The translations under genes and the position numbers were made by a program. From Steromphala cineraria (lineage: Eukaryota > Mollusca > Gastropoda > Trochida > Trochidae), in the NCBI GenBank assembly GCA_916613615.1, contig OU744732.1, forward strand, positions 46,553,227-46,617,226: a stretch of 64,000 bases of DNA, read 5' to 3'. Below, in pieces: positions 1-13,000 of the stretch. The notes under the pieces were generated by a model. It saw only the letters and a program-made list of their open reading frames with translations. It ran no database searches and was not told where the DNA came from. Position 1 is the first letter of the stretch. Every line of letters starts with the position of its first letter.

Positions 1-20
1 TTTAACGGATATGTATACTC

Positions 21-1056
21 TTATTGAGACTTATTTTTCTCTCTCAATGTATATGCATGCCATAAAAATTTACTTATCCCTTGCAACACAAATTTATTGT
101 CCGCTGTCATTATGGATCTAAATTTGAACATGTTTGGATTATAGCGATAAACAATTGGTAAATAATTAACCCGTAAATCGGTATACAAATGGCATACAAA
201 CAAGAAGTGATCGTGATATTCGTCTTCAATTCCTAAATTACAAAATGGACATAAACATTTTTGTTTTTTTTCTATTCCTAGCCATGCATCTCCCTTCATT
301 GTACTTAAAGGGGCAGTAGCACGTTTTTTGATAATTTTATATTTTAAAATGTTCACTGATAACTGTAAGTTAATGATAAATGTATTACTTTGATAGTGTC
401 AAAATCTCATAACACAAACCAATTATCCATAGTCAGAGGACAAGGTATGAAGATTCACTTAAAATCCATGGGCGGCCATTTTGTGTGAACACCTTTAATT
501 CATTTTGTGTAAGAAAAAAGGAATCGCATGGCTAAACTTTACATTATATTTTTGAATTATTACTGCTCCATTTAGTTTAAATGCATTCACTTTCTATTGG
601 AACCATTAATTTTCGATTTCCTGACATCACCTTATATTTCCCCTAAAAACGTGCTACTGCCCCTTTAAGCCTTAATAATCCAGATCTAAACTTGACAAAT
701 ATTTTTCTTAATCTCCGATCAGTTATACAATTTAAATACTTTTCTGGAGCTAAAATTCTTTTGTATTCACGATATATGCAATATCTGGAACTATTTGATA
801 GAGTACAGGTCCAAGATTGGAAGAACATATTTATAGCAACATTTTTAAAAGCTTGAATAAAAGAGGTTACATCTCCCACAGATTGATACAGCCATACATA
901 ACCAAAGCCGTGTGCGGATAGAATATTACGAACATATGATGCAATAGTAGAATAACCACAGTTAAAATAATATAATTGCATTTTGTATACTTTAAGTGGG
1001 ATTCGGTTTTCATGCATTTCCATTACTCTTAGCCAGTGCCTTAATGTTTTACACAT
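21..1056 (-). mobile_element. LINE ORF2 C-terminal remnant, split by a MITE
   Basis: Two minus-strand reading frames (669-1056 and 21-308) are the C-terminal tail of a non-LTR retrotransposon ORF2. They align by eye with the tail of the larger LINE at 17205-17915: shared HGFGYVWLYQSVGD-like block, the stretch RSGLLRLK, and a zinc-knuckle motif CPFCNLGIEDEYHDHF. The two halves are separated by a TTAA-flanked MITE at 309-664; removing it restores the phrase RLKYNEGR, parallel to RLKVNEGR in the other LINE. Endonuclease and reverse transcriptase parts are absent, so this is a dead 5'-truncated copy. Confidence 0.85.
305..668. mobile_element. MITE-A copy 1, TTAA-flanked
   Basis: A 356-bp non-coding element (309-664) with terminal inverted repeats beginning AGGGGCAGTAGCACGTTTTT, flanked on both sides by TTAA (305-308 and 665-668). 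TTAA target duplication is the hallmark of piggyBac-type transposition, so it is probably a non-autonomous piggyBac-like MITE. The interior is asymmetric, so copies can be given an orientation. Confidence 0.85.
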
Positions 1057-4000
1057 TGCATTTATATAAAGAGGATATCTACCACATTCTCCATATACTT
1101 CTCCATAATCATTCTTTAAATTAATGATTTAACTCCTGTTCTTATCAGTTTGAGAAAACGACATCAAATACTCGAAATATTTGTTATTGAATATCTTACA
1201 TGTGCATATGATACATTCAACTAAAGTGTGTACTTTCTTGTACTTTTACAAAACATTCATTCGTTAACTTTAAAAACCATTTTTAAAATAATAAAAACTT
1301 TTGAAATTAAAAGATTATATTCAACACACAGATTATGTTTGAAAAAACTAAACCTTATGTATTTTGTTAATAAACTTCAAATAAATTCGCTTGACATTCC
1401 TCATAATATGTATGCGGAGGTTAGTTTACTACCGCTGCATTGTGAGGTTATTTTACTCTCGCTTCAGTCAATTTAATATACAGATGTTTTTCGACCATGC
1501 ATCATTTTTTTAATCTCCATAGCTCCTATGAAACTCATCACATAGGCGAATGAACACTTTTGAAGTTAGGTGGGTGGCGGTGGGGGAGGGGGGGCGGGTA
1601 TTTAGATGTCTCTGTATATAGGAAATTACCCCATTGAACATAGAAGAAACGCTGTTGTCAGTCTTTGAAGTCATGTAGGATTATATATTAGAGTATGTAA
1701 CTATTGTTCAAAATGTTATACCTATGTACACGTACAAAATATTATGAAAGCTATTGTGATCAAATATAAAATAAATGAAAAACACATCAAACTGTATTAT
1801 AACCATGAACATTGTTGTTGTAAAAGTTCTGCTTATGGAGTTTTGTGTTTTCAGACAATTCCGTTATCACTGTATCGACCTAAAACTAGAGAAGACGTTT
1901 GTGCATTTTCAATATTTTCTATTTCAATCAAGGAGACCGAATACTTGTCCAAAACAATTTAGCATAACTTCCTTCACAAGCGTTTCTTCTATGAATTGCA
2001 ATAAAGAAGTTGTAAATCCTTATACTTGTATTTCTTCTTCATATTTACCATATACTACTCTCAACCAACAGTGGCAGTGTACCAAAGGATCTTCCATATA
2101 GAAATCGAAAAGGTGAAGAACTAAATCAAACGAATTATCATTTACTTATCGAGTCTTTACACATATGGAATTGAAATTATCAACATTGAACGTATATTAT
2201 ATACAAATAACAATACCTACTCCCCTTTACTCAAAACTGCTGTTATTAGGACGGGGTACTGTTATCTACATACATAGTTTTAAAGGGACCATTCGAGCGG
2301 AGTATTTTTGGTTGAAACGAAATTCTGGAGGACTTTCCTGTTTACATTACATTATTACGTATACATTATAATTTCACACTTAATTAAAATACGTTTGTGA
2401 GGTTAACATATCAGTTGTTCAAGATTTAACAATTTGACAACGAATAAAGTGTATCGCTCAAAAACGAAAAACATCGTGAAATGAAGCCAATCATCGAAGC
2501 TACGATCGTGGAATGCATTACTACGACAAAATGTTGTCGCAACTGATAACTTTTATTATGAATTATTTGAAAATATGCTCCTCTTCTATCAATCAAGTTG
2601 TTATTTCTTAATTGAGTTAATGAATTATCATAATACAGCACATTTGTTTTCTCGCAATACTAACACTCCAAGCTGGCGGATGCAAGCCGATCGAGTGGTG
2701 CCTTTAAATATTGATTATTTACAATTTCCCTAGTCTGTCTAACAACCCCTGAAACAATATATTTTTAAAGACCCACACAAGTCTATATTATTATAGCAAG
2801 TCTAGCTCACTGCAGTTTCTGAAAATGAACAGCTTCAGTGGGCTCCTTTCAATTTTAATAGTAGAAAACTGCATTTAATATGTATTTTCATTTCAGAGAC
2901 TAAAATTTAGTCTACAATTTCCCGTGTCTTTACACATCTCTGTTAACTTCCATGCGAACGCAGAGCAAAATTGCTATTAAAAAGATGTGTATATTTACAT
3001 ATGGGTAATAACTGCATCCATGTGTAAAAGTTGTGCATGCGAACAAATCATTCGATTTTAGAAAACCGTGTCGTGTTCACTGCTTATCAGGTCACAAACG
3101 TGTCACAACGCATTTGATAGGCGTTCTAATTTTAGCTATGATGACCTTGTTACGAAGTTCAAGAGCCAATATCTGAACGCGACTTGCGCAGTGAATTGAC
3201 ATATTTACACTTGGGGGTTCCCCTATTGGCCACCTGCCAATTTGTACTTTCGATATGAAATCTACAAATGGCGGACTATATTGACACTTCCTACATGGTA
3301 AGAATGATTGCTTTATAAATCTGGGAATTTGAGAAGGACACATTTTATCAAAACTGTGCTAAATTTATAAAATCGTCTCATTGATATAAGTAAACAAGTT
3401 TTGAACATGTTTAGACGTGTGTACAGTTTCTTGTACAGATATATAGTATTCGTATTTAAATCCTGATTTTCACAACAACACAGAGTGTATTGACGTGTAG
3501 ATCATTTACTAGACTTTATCTAGAACTTTATTTAGAATCGACTTTTCGGTGAATATATATCTATAAATACAACAGTGTGTGATATAATTTGTAATGGGAA
3601 CTTTATAAAATAATGTATTTAAACTTTGTGACAGAAGGGTTGTGCTTATTAACGACCATGCTATTCTCACATAAAGACGTTGTTTTTGCCCTTTAATAAC
3701 AGCAAATAGATGTTGTATCAAGATAGTCGAGTGACAAGTTCACGTTTGTTCATGTATAAGAGCCACTCCGTCATTTACAACACATATGGTTTGCTTCGAA
3801 ACGACTGGAGATGGCATAAAAAATGATGAAATTCAAAATATTTCACATATTCATCCCCAAAAAGCAATTATAAGATAAATTCTAGTTTTCACTGAAAATC
3901 TTATAACAGTCATATATTTGTGTGAGCCATATTCACAAGTCCAATTTATATGTATACTATTTATATAACCTATCACACATTATCAACCCGTAACTGCCAT

Positions 4001-4109
4001 TCTGACTGCTGTAGATAAGTTTCAGCAATGACGTTTGACTGATAAAAGTCATTGTCCGGGTTTCGATCATTATCACGACTTCGATCCTTCCTAATGTCCA
4101 CTGACTCTA
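1057..4109. other. No gene recognised; one G-rich tract
   Basis: Short open frames here are scattered on both strands and resemble no family I know. The only notable local feature is a G-rich tract at about 1569-1598. AT-rich intergenic sequence is the simplest description. Confidence 0.5.
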
Positions 4110-4565
4110 AAACGATACTTTCACACAACAGTCGACACTTCGAAATCAAATGACACCATTTTGGCATATGTGACCCCCCTACCCCAATTTAAACGTTTGT
4201 TACAGGTTAAAGGCCTGGATCATATACACCATAAGTTGTTATGCTTTGTGGATTAAGTACAAAAACGATACTTTCACACAACAGTCGACACTTCTAACTC
4301 AAATGACACCATTTTGGCATGTGTGAACCCCCTACCCCAACAAAACGTTTGTTCCAGGTTAAAGGCATGGATCATATATACCCTACCATACGTTGTTATT
4401 CTTTGTGGATTAAGTACAAAAACGATACTTTCACACAACAGTCGACACTTCTAACTCAAATGACACCATTTTGTCATATCCCCCCCTACCCCAATGAAAC
4501 GTTTGTTACAGGTTAAAGGCCTGGATCATATAAACCATAAGTTGTTATGCTCTGTTGATTAAGTA
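4110..4565. repeat. Tandem repeat, about 155-bp unit, three copies
   Basis: The phrase ACGATACTTTCACACAAC recurs at about 4111, 4264 and 4420, each followed by CAGTCGACACTTC, a polypyrimidine stretch CCCCCTACCCCA and AACGTTTGTTACAGGTTAAAG. The last copy is partial. No coding content is apparent. Confidence 0.85.
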
Positions 4566-4888
4566 GAATGATATCTTATATGCTATCGTGGTAACATGTC
4601 TCTTTGTATGTTTCATAAGAGAGTATGTGAAAAGACTAAACGCTTCAGTGGAAATACGCACTTTGGTCATATTAATGTATTTTAGCAGTAAACAATTTGA
4701 ATTCGATAATTTTATGCCATAACTACAAAGGTATCACAGGGACTATTCTAACACCCAGACTGTAGTTTATGTTATTTTGTCCAGGCATACATGTAACCTC
4801 TCGAAGAGCAAGTCTAGATCTACAATGAACTAGCCATTTGTCAGAGGCTCCTGTTCTATTTTAAAATAATGATCGATTTAAAGTAGTA

Positions 4889-5218
4889 TTACACTCAGGG
4901 GCAAAAGAAACGATACCATATCAAATGCATGATAGGTTAAGTTACGAGTGAAAGTTACGGCTAAAACAGGGTTGTTTTAAGTCTTCAAGAGCCAACTGAA
5001 CTGAGTTTTTAATTTCAAAGCTATATCTGTTAACGCTTTCGAAAAACATGTTTTTTAAAAATCTCTTTAACTAGACGAGATAGGATAGTGAAACTGACCC
5101 TTTTGGTTCTTTTTAAAACAACTTACAGACAAAATGAATGAATTCATTTAATTTACAACAAAATTTAGTTTTGTACTCTTTGGAAAAGTTAATATCGTTT
5201 CTTTTGAGCCTGAATATT
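4889..5218. mobile_element. Terminal-inverted-repeat element, family D copy 1
   Basis: About 330 bp bounded by inverted repeats: ACTCAGGGGCAAAAGAAACG on the left and the complement of CGTTTCTTTTGAGCCTGAAT on the right. The core CAAAAGAAACGATA is shared with the TIRs of the element at 35363-35944. No coding sequence; probably a non-autonomous DNA transposon. Confidence 0.65.
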
Positions 5219-5229
5219 AGTCTACACAG

Positions 5230-5594
5230 GGGTTGGCCCATTCTCTCCCCACAGAGGCAGATCAAGTCATGTTGATTTAGCCTCTGTTATATTACGCCGA
5301 ATTTGTGGGATAGAATGGGAGATGCCTGATTGGAAGCAATCAAAGTCAGTTGTGCAATCAGCGACGCTGTTCTTTAATCATCGTTTTGGCTACTGAATCA
5401 AGGCAAAAACATTTTGATATGAACCACCCTTTCCATGCGAGAAGCATTGTCATTTGATAAAGAAATTCAAATGGATCGTGATGCGATTTTTTCCGCCAGG
5501 GGAAACTGCCGGAACCAACGGATTTCGGCGTAATAGAACAGAGGCTTAATCAACATGACTTGATCTGCCTCTGTGGGGAGAGAATGGGGTTGGC
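5230..5594. mobile_element. Pal-B MITE copy 1 with target duplication
   Basis: Palindromic element 5239-5586 with inverted ends CATTCTCTCCCCACAGAGGC and its complement, continuing for about 60 bp on each side. It is flanked by the direct repeat GGGTTGGC (5230-5237 and 5587-5594). An 8-9 bp duplication fits hAT- or Mutator-type transposition. There is no coding sequence. Confidence 0.85.
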
Positions 5595-6797
5595 ATTGTC
5601 GATAATAATTCGTCCAAAATAGGTTCAAAATTGGCTCATCATACATATAATAAGTACATATATCGGCTTTGTTCTTTATCAAAACCACCATGATGAAGAC
5701 CCAAACGTTCTAAAGGTTGGAAAAGGATGTTAACTACATGTCTTGTATCGTTTTACAATAAATAAGGAGTTTCTCTTTAAAACATATACGTACATATGTA
5801 CATGTGTATAATCAATTCTAATTATAATTAATGGTCAGTTTAAATTGGTCTCGCGGGATAATCAGACCTGTCTGTATAATAAAGCTATGATATTTTGTGT
5901 GTGAACAATCACAAATAAAAGTGTTTGTTAGAGGAATTTAACAAAAGTTATGATACACTTTGTTTCTTGGGTAGATAACTAAACTGTATATAATTAAATA
6001 ATGATCTGTATAAGTCCCGAACAATATTTAACATTATTTCGATCAGAATGCACAACACGGTTTCTTCATTAAAGACTTCTGTATTCTTGAGATTCCTTGA
6101 TTTTATTACATGAAACCTTTGCAGGTACCTTACAGGCACAGATTGACTGAAACCCAAAACAAAGACTTATTTACTTACATGAAGAAAGCAGTAGCTTTTA
6201 CATTAAATAAGAATATTGTACATGGAGATAAACAGTAAAGAGTTATAATAACTACAGGTGCCTTAAGTCCGTGCTGGAAGGCGGGTTACTCTGAACCAAA
6301 ACGTAAAATGCATACCGCTAATGAAAATAAATGCGCTGGTTACGCAGTTTGGGAGAAAATGGGATTTTGGCCGTTACAAAAATTATTTAAACAAAAGGAG
6401 GAATTGAAAGCACTCATTATAAACAAGTGTAAGGTTTATGGCCACATACATTTATCGAAGCCCTCGAAACCAAGTTGCTCACTGTACATTCATGTACATT
6501 TATATACGTCTCAATAAAACGAACATAAAGATAACATACCTGTGTAGTCTGAGATGTAAGTGTGTCTTCCTGTCATTTCACCGTGTCATCTACTGCAGTA
6601 TGTATGGTCGTACATATGGTACAGTACTATTCGACATTAGTGATTTATTATCAAGAAGGTTTGTCCTTAACGGACGCCCCTATCGGATATTTTTTGTGGA
6701 AACGAAAATTGAGAATACTTATAATTTTTACCTGTTGATACTTATACATGATTATGTAAAATTTGTTAGTGAGGGTCACATGGTAGTTGTTTTAGAT
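5595..6797. other. No gene recognised
   Basis: AT-rich sequence with only short random open frames on both strands. I see no domain, RNA or repeat signature here. Confidence 0.5.
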
Positions 6798-7152
6798 TTA
6801 AAGGAGCAGTAGCACGTTTTTTGATAACTTTTTATTTCAAATATTTCACTAATAAATGTAAGTTAATGCTAAATGTATTAATTTGACAGTGACATAAATA
6901 ACATTACACAAACCAATTATCCATAGCTAGAGGACAAAGTATGGAGATTCACATAAAATTCATTGGCGGCCATTTTGTGTGAACACATTTAATACATTTT
7001 GTGTAAGAAAAGGGAATCGCATGGCTAAACGTTACGTTATATATTTGAATTAGTACTGCGCCCTTTAGTTTAAATACATTGTCTTTCAAATGGAACCATT
7101 AATTTTTATTTTTCCGACATCATCTTATATTCCCCACAAAAACGTGCTAACA
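6798..7152. mobile_element. MITE-A copy 2, right end damaged
   Basis: Begins TTAA then AGGAGCAGTAGCACGTTTTT and follows the interior of the copy at 309-664, including GGCGGCCATTTTGTGTGAAC. The right end stops at AACGTGCTA without the final CTGCCCCTTTAA, so the terminal repeat has been lost or interrupted. Confidence 0.75.
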
Positions 7153-8004
7153 TGATACGAAAACTAGTTTGAAAATACTGCGTTCTGATTGGTTACTCAT
7201 AAACATTTTGGAGTAATTATTTCGCCGATAATCACCTCTAAATATTTACGACCGCTTCACATTCCTCCGCGCAAGCGTATACAATCTGCACTCAGCGACT
7301 TTCTGTTTACAATAGACATGTTGGCGACGACAGTTTAAATTATAATATCAGAAACTTGTCGACATTTTGGAAAACCTACAAATTTTAATCGAATAACCAG
7401 GTTTTTTGTTCCTGTGTTAAGTGTTGCTTACTGCTTCGCATGTAAATTAATCAGTCCACAGATCTAAAAACAAAATCGACGATCGCACACCATACAGCGA
7501 TTCGTCAAATGAACGGAAGCGACTTCTTTCTTTAATTTCGCTGAATTCTGTCACTGTTCCTACCTCTAATTTACAAGTGACCACTTTTCCTGTCACAGTC
7601 TCCCCAACCATGACACAAAATATAACTTTCTTGACAGCTTCCACCAAGTTTGAAACAGTTCACCGACACTATTTTCAGAGTAACGTCCCTTGATTTGGTC
7701 AGTCCTTGTCGCTCTTGTAGGGGTGATGGGTCGACCCATGTATTTAGGTAAAAATACGTAACTTTGACGACATTGAAATCTGTTTTCTATTGATAATATG
7801 CTCAATAGATTACAGATGAGTCTATTTAAAAACGTGTTTTCTGTATGTAATGACATTTTAATTGTTCTTTATGAAAGTGGATTGTACCGTTGTTTTGCAA
7901 GTGAGTGGAACCGGTCTGCATCGGTTTGACCTAATCACATTGCTTTTGCGCAAGTCAAAATAGTGCCACCTTTTTTTACTTATTAGTTATGTTAGAATGG
8001 TGAT
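7153..8004. other. No gene recognised
   Basis: Two short overlapping minus-strand frames lie here, but neither carries a recognisable motif. It separates a damaged MITE-A copy from a palindrome and a MITE-A right-end fragment, so part of it may be inserted DNA. Confidence 0.4.
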
Positions 8005-8150
8005 AAATCCATTCTGTTTTTTATTTTGGGGTTGTATGTATGTATTGTATTCATTCTTTACCCCTAAATAAACATTTCAAACCTCGCTTTTATATTTAGG
8101 GGTAAAGAATGCACGACATACAACCCCAAAATAAAAAACAGAATGGATTT
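8005..8150. repeat. 146-bp palindrome
   Basis: The left arm starts AAATCCATTCTGTTTTTTAT and includes TTTGGGGTTGTATG and TTTACCCCTAAATA; the right arm repeats these in inverse order and complement, ending AACAGAATGGATTT. The spacer is about 20 bp. It probably is a small fold-back element. Confidence 0.75.
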
Positions 8151-8211
8151 GTCCCTTAATTTTTCCGACATCACCTTATATTCCCCACAAAACGTGCTAT
8201 TGCCCCTTTAA
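8151..8211. mobile_element. MITE-A right-end fragment
   Basis: Contains CCGACATCACCTTATATTCC followed by AACGTGCTATTGCCCCTTTAA, the terminal part of the MITE-A family with its TTAA. Only about 60 bp remain. Confidence 0.7.
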
Positions 8212-8641
8212 TTATTTGAGAAATGATACAATGAATCACTGCATCTTCTTGCACAATAATATTTTTTGTGGAAACAAAATTCAAGAGTACTCATTAATTA
8301 TATGATTATTACATGATTATTTCACACTTATTCTTTAATATGCTAGTGAAGGTAACATTCCTTTTGTTCTAGATTTAACTATTTGACATATAATAGAATG
8401 CGTCACTATGTCTTCTTGAATTTCGTTTCAACAAAAAATATCCCGATAGGACTGTCCTTTTAATTTCATATATATGTTATATTAGTTACTGTGTCGTTTC
8501 CGAACCCGATACTCAATTATACAGACAATTCCAATGTCAATGCATTACAGCAAGCAATTAAGGAAGTATAAATTTATTCCAATTAACGAGGTATCAATCA
8601 AGCCGTATACATTTAATCAAACACAACAAGTAGGTGGTAAG

Positions 8642-8988
8642 AAATTATCTCCCAACAGAGGAAGATCATGTCATAAAATGTTGATCCTACCTCTGTTCTA
8701 ATTAGACCAGATCCGTGGTTTCCGGCAATTTCCCTTTGCGGGAAAATTTGTAACAAACCATTTTATTGTTTGGTCAAATGACAAGGCTTCTCACGTGGAA
8801 AGGGTGGTTCATATCACAATGCCTTTGCCATAATTCTGTAGCCAAAATTATGATTTTGGAACAACGTCACTGATTGCACAACTAACTTTCCAATCAGGCA
8901 CCCCCATTCCAGCCCACGAACTCGGCTTAATAGAACAGAGTCTTGGTCAACACTGCATGACTTGATCTGCCTCAGTGGGTAGAGAACG
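8642..8988. mobile_element. Pal-B MITE copy 2
   Basis: Diverged palindromic element with ends ATTATCTCCCAACAGAGG and the complement of GCCTCAGTGGGTAGAGAACG. GGTGGTAA occurs just outside both ends and may be the target duplication. No coding capacity. Confidence 0.7.
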
Positions 8989-9800
8989 GTGGTAATAATA
9001 TATCTATCACAATTAACTATGTACAATCTAAATCCCATAGTTCCATTAAGGTATAGTTTTCCCCTATGATAACAATTGTATGCAAGTTTATAACTGATTT
9101 ATTCTGAATTTATCCTCGGTTATTCAGGACAGAATGTTTCGATCCTGTATACTACATCACGTCTGGAACCTTTCATCAGTAAAATCTATCTGTAGTGGAA
9201 TTGCTCTTATTCATATAAAGTTCTCGAAGCGTTTCTTTTTTTCATTGAATACACTCTGATATTCATATCATTCATTTGTATCAAAGTCATTAGTTTCGTC
9301 CAATACGTTTTAAAAATGTTTTCTTCTAAAGTCATACTTGTATAAACAAAAATTTTCGTCAATGTTTTTTTAAAGTAGAATTTCTTCATTTGTTGTTAAA
9401 TGTGTCTTTTATGAAAGTCATTTATCACCAAATTATTTTAGTAGGGAAAACTCGTGTCAAAGGATTCTTTTTCATATTTTCGTCAAAATCCTTTTATCCT
9501 AAAATCAATTTACAGGTAATCAAATATAACCGGCCATCAAACATGAGTCACAGTATCTCATATTAATTTTACTGTTACCATTTACGATACATACATCGTT
9601 GCTGACCAATAAATTTATGTGTTTATGTAATAATTACCTTAAAAAATGCGGCTGTCATACATAATCTAGTGGTAATGTGATATGTAATATTCTTATTTTA
9701 TTTCATTGTTGTTTGAGTAAAGCGCCCTCTTCGGCAAAACATGAAAAATAAGAAAATATTCTGTAGGCTCTGTCGGGGGTAAACGCTTCCCTGCGAGGGA
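8989..9800. other. No gene recognised; upstream flank of the MIB-PARP gene
   Basis: AT-rich sequence. Any promoter or untranslated first exon of the gene starting at 9854 would be expected here, but I cannot identify a TATA box or transcription start with confidence. Confidence 0.4.
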
Positions 9801-9848
9801 TTATGAGTAATAACATCAAAGACAAGATCCACCTTTTGTTGTTTTCAG

Positions 9849-10076
9849 TAAAGATGAGCTACCCATGTCCAGGAATAAGGGTTGTCAGGGGACCCGGATG
9901 GTCTGGGAAGGACCAAGATGGCGGCGAGGGTCACGTGGGTACTGTTGTGAAAATAGAGGACGATGCCTGGTCGAAAGGGAAGGTGACGGTTATCTGGGAC
10001 TGTGGGAGAGAGTTTCAGTATCACGCGGGCTACGGCAATAAATTTGATCTGCTTGTCTTTGACTCGGGACCGTCAG
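9849..10076 (+). CDS. MIB-PARP exon 1: first MIB_HERC2 domain
   Basis: Encodes residues 1-74. The start chosen is ATG at 9854, just after the acceptor-like GTTGTTTTCAG, which suggests an upstream non-coding exon. GIRVVRGPGWSGKDQDGG and GHVGTV are typical MIB_HERC2 phrases. The donor CAG/GTGAGAAG leaves phase 1. In-frame ATG at 9803 would add 17 residues if no intron exists there. Confidence 0.85.
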
Positions 10077-13000
10077 GTGAGAAGGATAAACCATGATCCG
10101 CGGGAATCATTTAGAAGTAAGAGTAGTTGTCCGAGGGAAATTTCCAAGGGCAATATACACTTTTGAAATGATGGTTTATAAGAACCTTAATTTTGAATGA
10201 AACCAATAAATATTTTTGATAAGAATTATTTATTTGAATAAGGTGATTCGAAAAATATCAACAACAAAACCTACCCTGAATGACTATCATTGGCAATCGC
10301 TATTGCCCGTGGAAGTGTGTCTTGTGATCTTATGAAATAGTGTGATATATTTCTCTCAGATGAGCGAGAGCGAGGGTTATACACAGACTTTCACGACATT
10401 GATATATCTTCCTTTCGTATTTAGATTTATCATATACCAGTATTTTTCCCTTAGGTGTTTCACAGACCGGGTTCACATGTGATGGATGCGGAGAGAGTCC
10501 TTTAGTTGGTATCAGGTGGAAGTGTGAGGAGTGTACGGATTTCGACCTATGTACGCTATGCTACAACAGTGAGAAACACGACCTCAGCCATGCATTTCTG
10601 AGGTGTCTCACCCACAACTCACCATGGTCAGTTGAGATTATCTTCTTTTATACCAAACACCTACAATTGACTGACCAATTTATCATGTGCCTTCTTTTTG
10701 ATCTTGCCAAAAAAACATGTTATTTCGTGATTCAATGAGTATAAAGTTTTTATGTTAACAGAGGAACGAACACTTAAAATAATACCAATTGCTAGACATG
10801 GTTTAAAGCAGAAAGTTCCTGTTCTAAAACTCACTTTACATGTTCAAAAAAGATTTTCGTATCTATTTTCCATCTAATTGATAAAATGTAAAGAAAACAA
10901 GAGTATAATGCAGAAGACAAAAGTTCTTTGTTCATTTATGCGTCGTTTCCACACAAGAATCTGTCTAAATTGAATTCAAGTGCTGAATCCGAAGTGTTCA
11001 TTGGCTTACTTTTCGCCACATTCTAACAAAATGGATAGATAGATAGTTAGGTAAAGATATGTTGACATGTTAAATATCTCAAAAACTACCACTGAGAACA
11101 TTTCAACAAATACAACATATTAACGTACCAGAGAACCTCTAAGAGGCTAGTTATCTTCTGTACGAAGAAAATATTTTTGCAAAAGGCAAAAGACTTTATT
11201 GAAGATTTTTTACCAAAAACCAAAAAATAAAAACCAAAAGAGCCTACGACAGTACCCTTTAAGAGGTTATTACGTTCTTTCTGAAGACAATATATATCGC
11301 AAACATTACTATTGATGAACATACACAATGAACATACAGCTGTACTAGAGTGCCTTCAAGAAGTTATTTATGTTCTCCCCGAACAAAATATATATCGCAA
11401 AGACTATTATTTAAAATGTTGTGTTAAACGAGTTTTGTGAAAATTTCACTGGAAGGAAATCGTACGTTCTAGCAATATACCTTCCTAACATAATCCATCT
11501 TCCTACGCAGAGCCTAAAAGGCCAGTTTCCAAACTGTCAGTTTTATGCCTTGCTGCATAGCCTTGAGTTTTCTGTGCTTGCTCTCTAGTCTGTAGGGCAC
11601 TATAGCAGCACAGAAAAGTAAAGTCTCTGCAGCAAGGCATAAAATGACAGTTTGGAAACTGGCCTTTTAGGCTCTGTGTAGGAAGATGAACATAATCTAG
11701 ATCACACTTGTTCGCTGCTTGTTATTATTTGACTGCACTCTCTCGTTTTCAGGAAGTACATATTTTATATTGAGAGACATTGCAAAGGACATAAATTAAG
11801 ACACAAAAACATGAAGAGAATTCAATTTAAACCGTTGGGCTTGATAACGGAAAACTATCCGTTGTCAAGGCCATCAACTAAATTCGTGTGAACCTAAATA
11901 CAGGATTTCCCGTTAAATTACACTTTTGACGGCAGTCTATTGTTCTCTCGCTCCGTTATTTGTTTTTGTAATGGAGCATTACAATTTGTTTAGTTGAAAT
12001 TTCATATTTATTGATTTTTCAGGTATGTAGTTGAGTACGCTTTGTGTTGACTGTAATTCAGACAAACTTTAAGTCTCAGAAGTATTTTTTCAATATTGAC
12101 GACATTTTTAAACACTTTCCTTTATTATAAAAAATGGAGCTCAGAAGAAGCTTAAAACTGAGCGATCTAGACTTGCTATACTTTTCTAGACTTGTATATT
12201 TTGATTTATGTCTGGATAACAGACTAACTGTTATTCAGTAAGTCAGGTCATATCCTCGTAACCCTCGATTCCTTGAATATAATGGGCTTCGGCCCCTGAG
12301 GGCCTCAGCTTCATTAATTTCAAGGAATGGAGAATTAAAAGGACATTGCCCTATATGCATGTTCTCTTATAGCGTAAGGGTCCAGCCACGAGCAAACACC
12401 CCTCGGACACAATCATTGGGCCTGTTCAAGGGTGCCATGGTAATGAGGGGACCGCACTGGTCATTTGGAAACCAGGACGGTAGGTTATTTCTTTCGCTTT
12501 GAACAGAGTGAGTAGGGTTGAATGCTGGCAGCAATTATCAGTATATGAAACTTTTTTTTTGACTAAGGTTGTATGTTTATTTCCTTTCGTACAATTGATT
12601 GTGAATATCATAAATCCGAGAGACAGGGATGTATATATACTTAAACATTAAAGGAGAACATATTTTTGAGGTTGTAAATGATTGTTCTTTCTTCACTTAT
12701 TCAGATAGTGGTTGTACTCCAATTCAACTTAAATTTATTGTTAATTCGCAAGCTAAAATATGGTAGATAAAAGTCCATGTATATGATTAAACCATTTGAT
12801 GATGTACTGTTTGTGACGTTTCATATAAATCAGACAGCTTGATTTCTATTAAATAAAGACTAAAAGTGGCTAGCATATGTTTTAGTAACACGTTTTTATT
12901 CCCATGCCGTTACATAGGAAAGGGAAGTAACTCTCCTGTCCTTGTAGGTAAAGCATACCGCTTAAACAAATAACGGTCGCGGTAAAGTCAAACACTACAA

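Noticed and set aside
3092..3343. Small minus-strand protein with CxxC pair
   Set aside because: An 83-codon frame with no recognisable domain, no neighbouring exons and unremarkable composition.
9803..9853. Upstream in-frame ATG as the start of MIB-PARP
   Set aside because: A good acceptor (TTGTTGTTTTCAG) sits between it and ATG 9854, and the added residues look non-conserved; kept as an alternative only.
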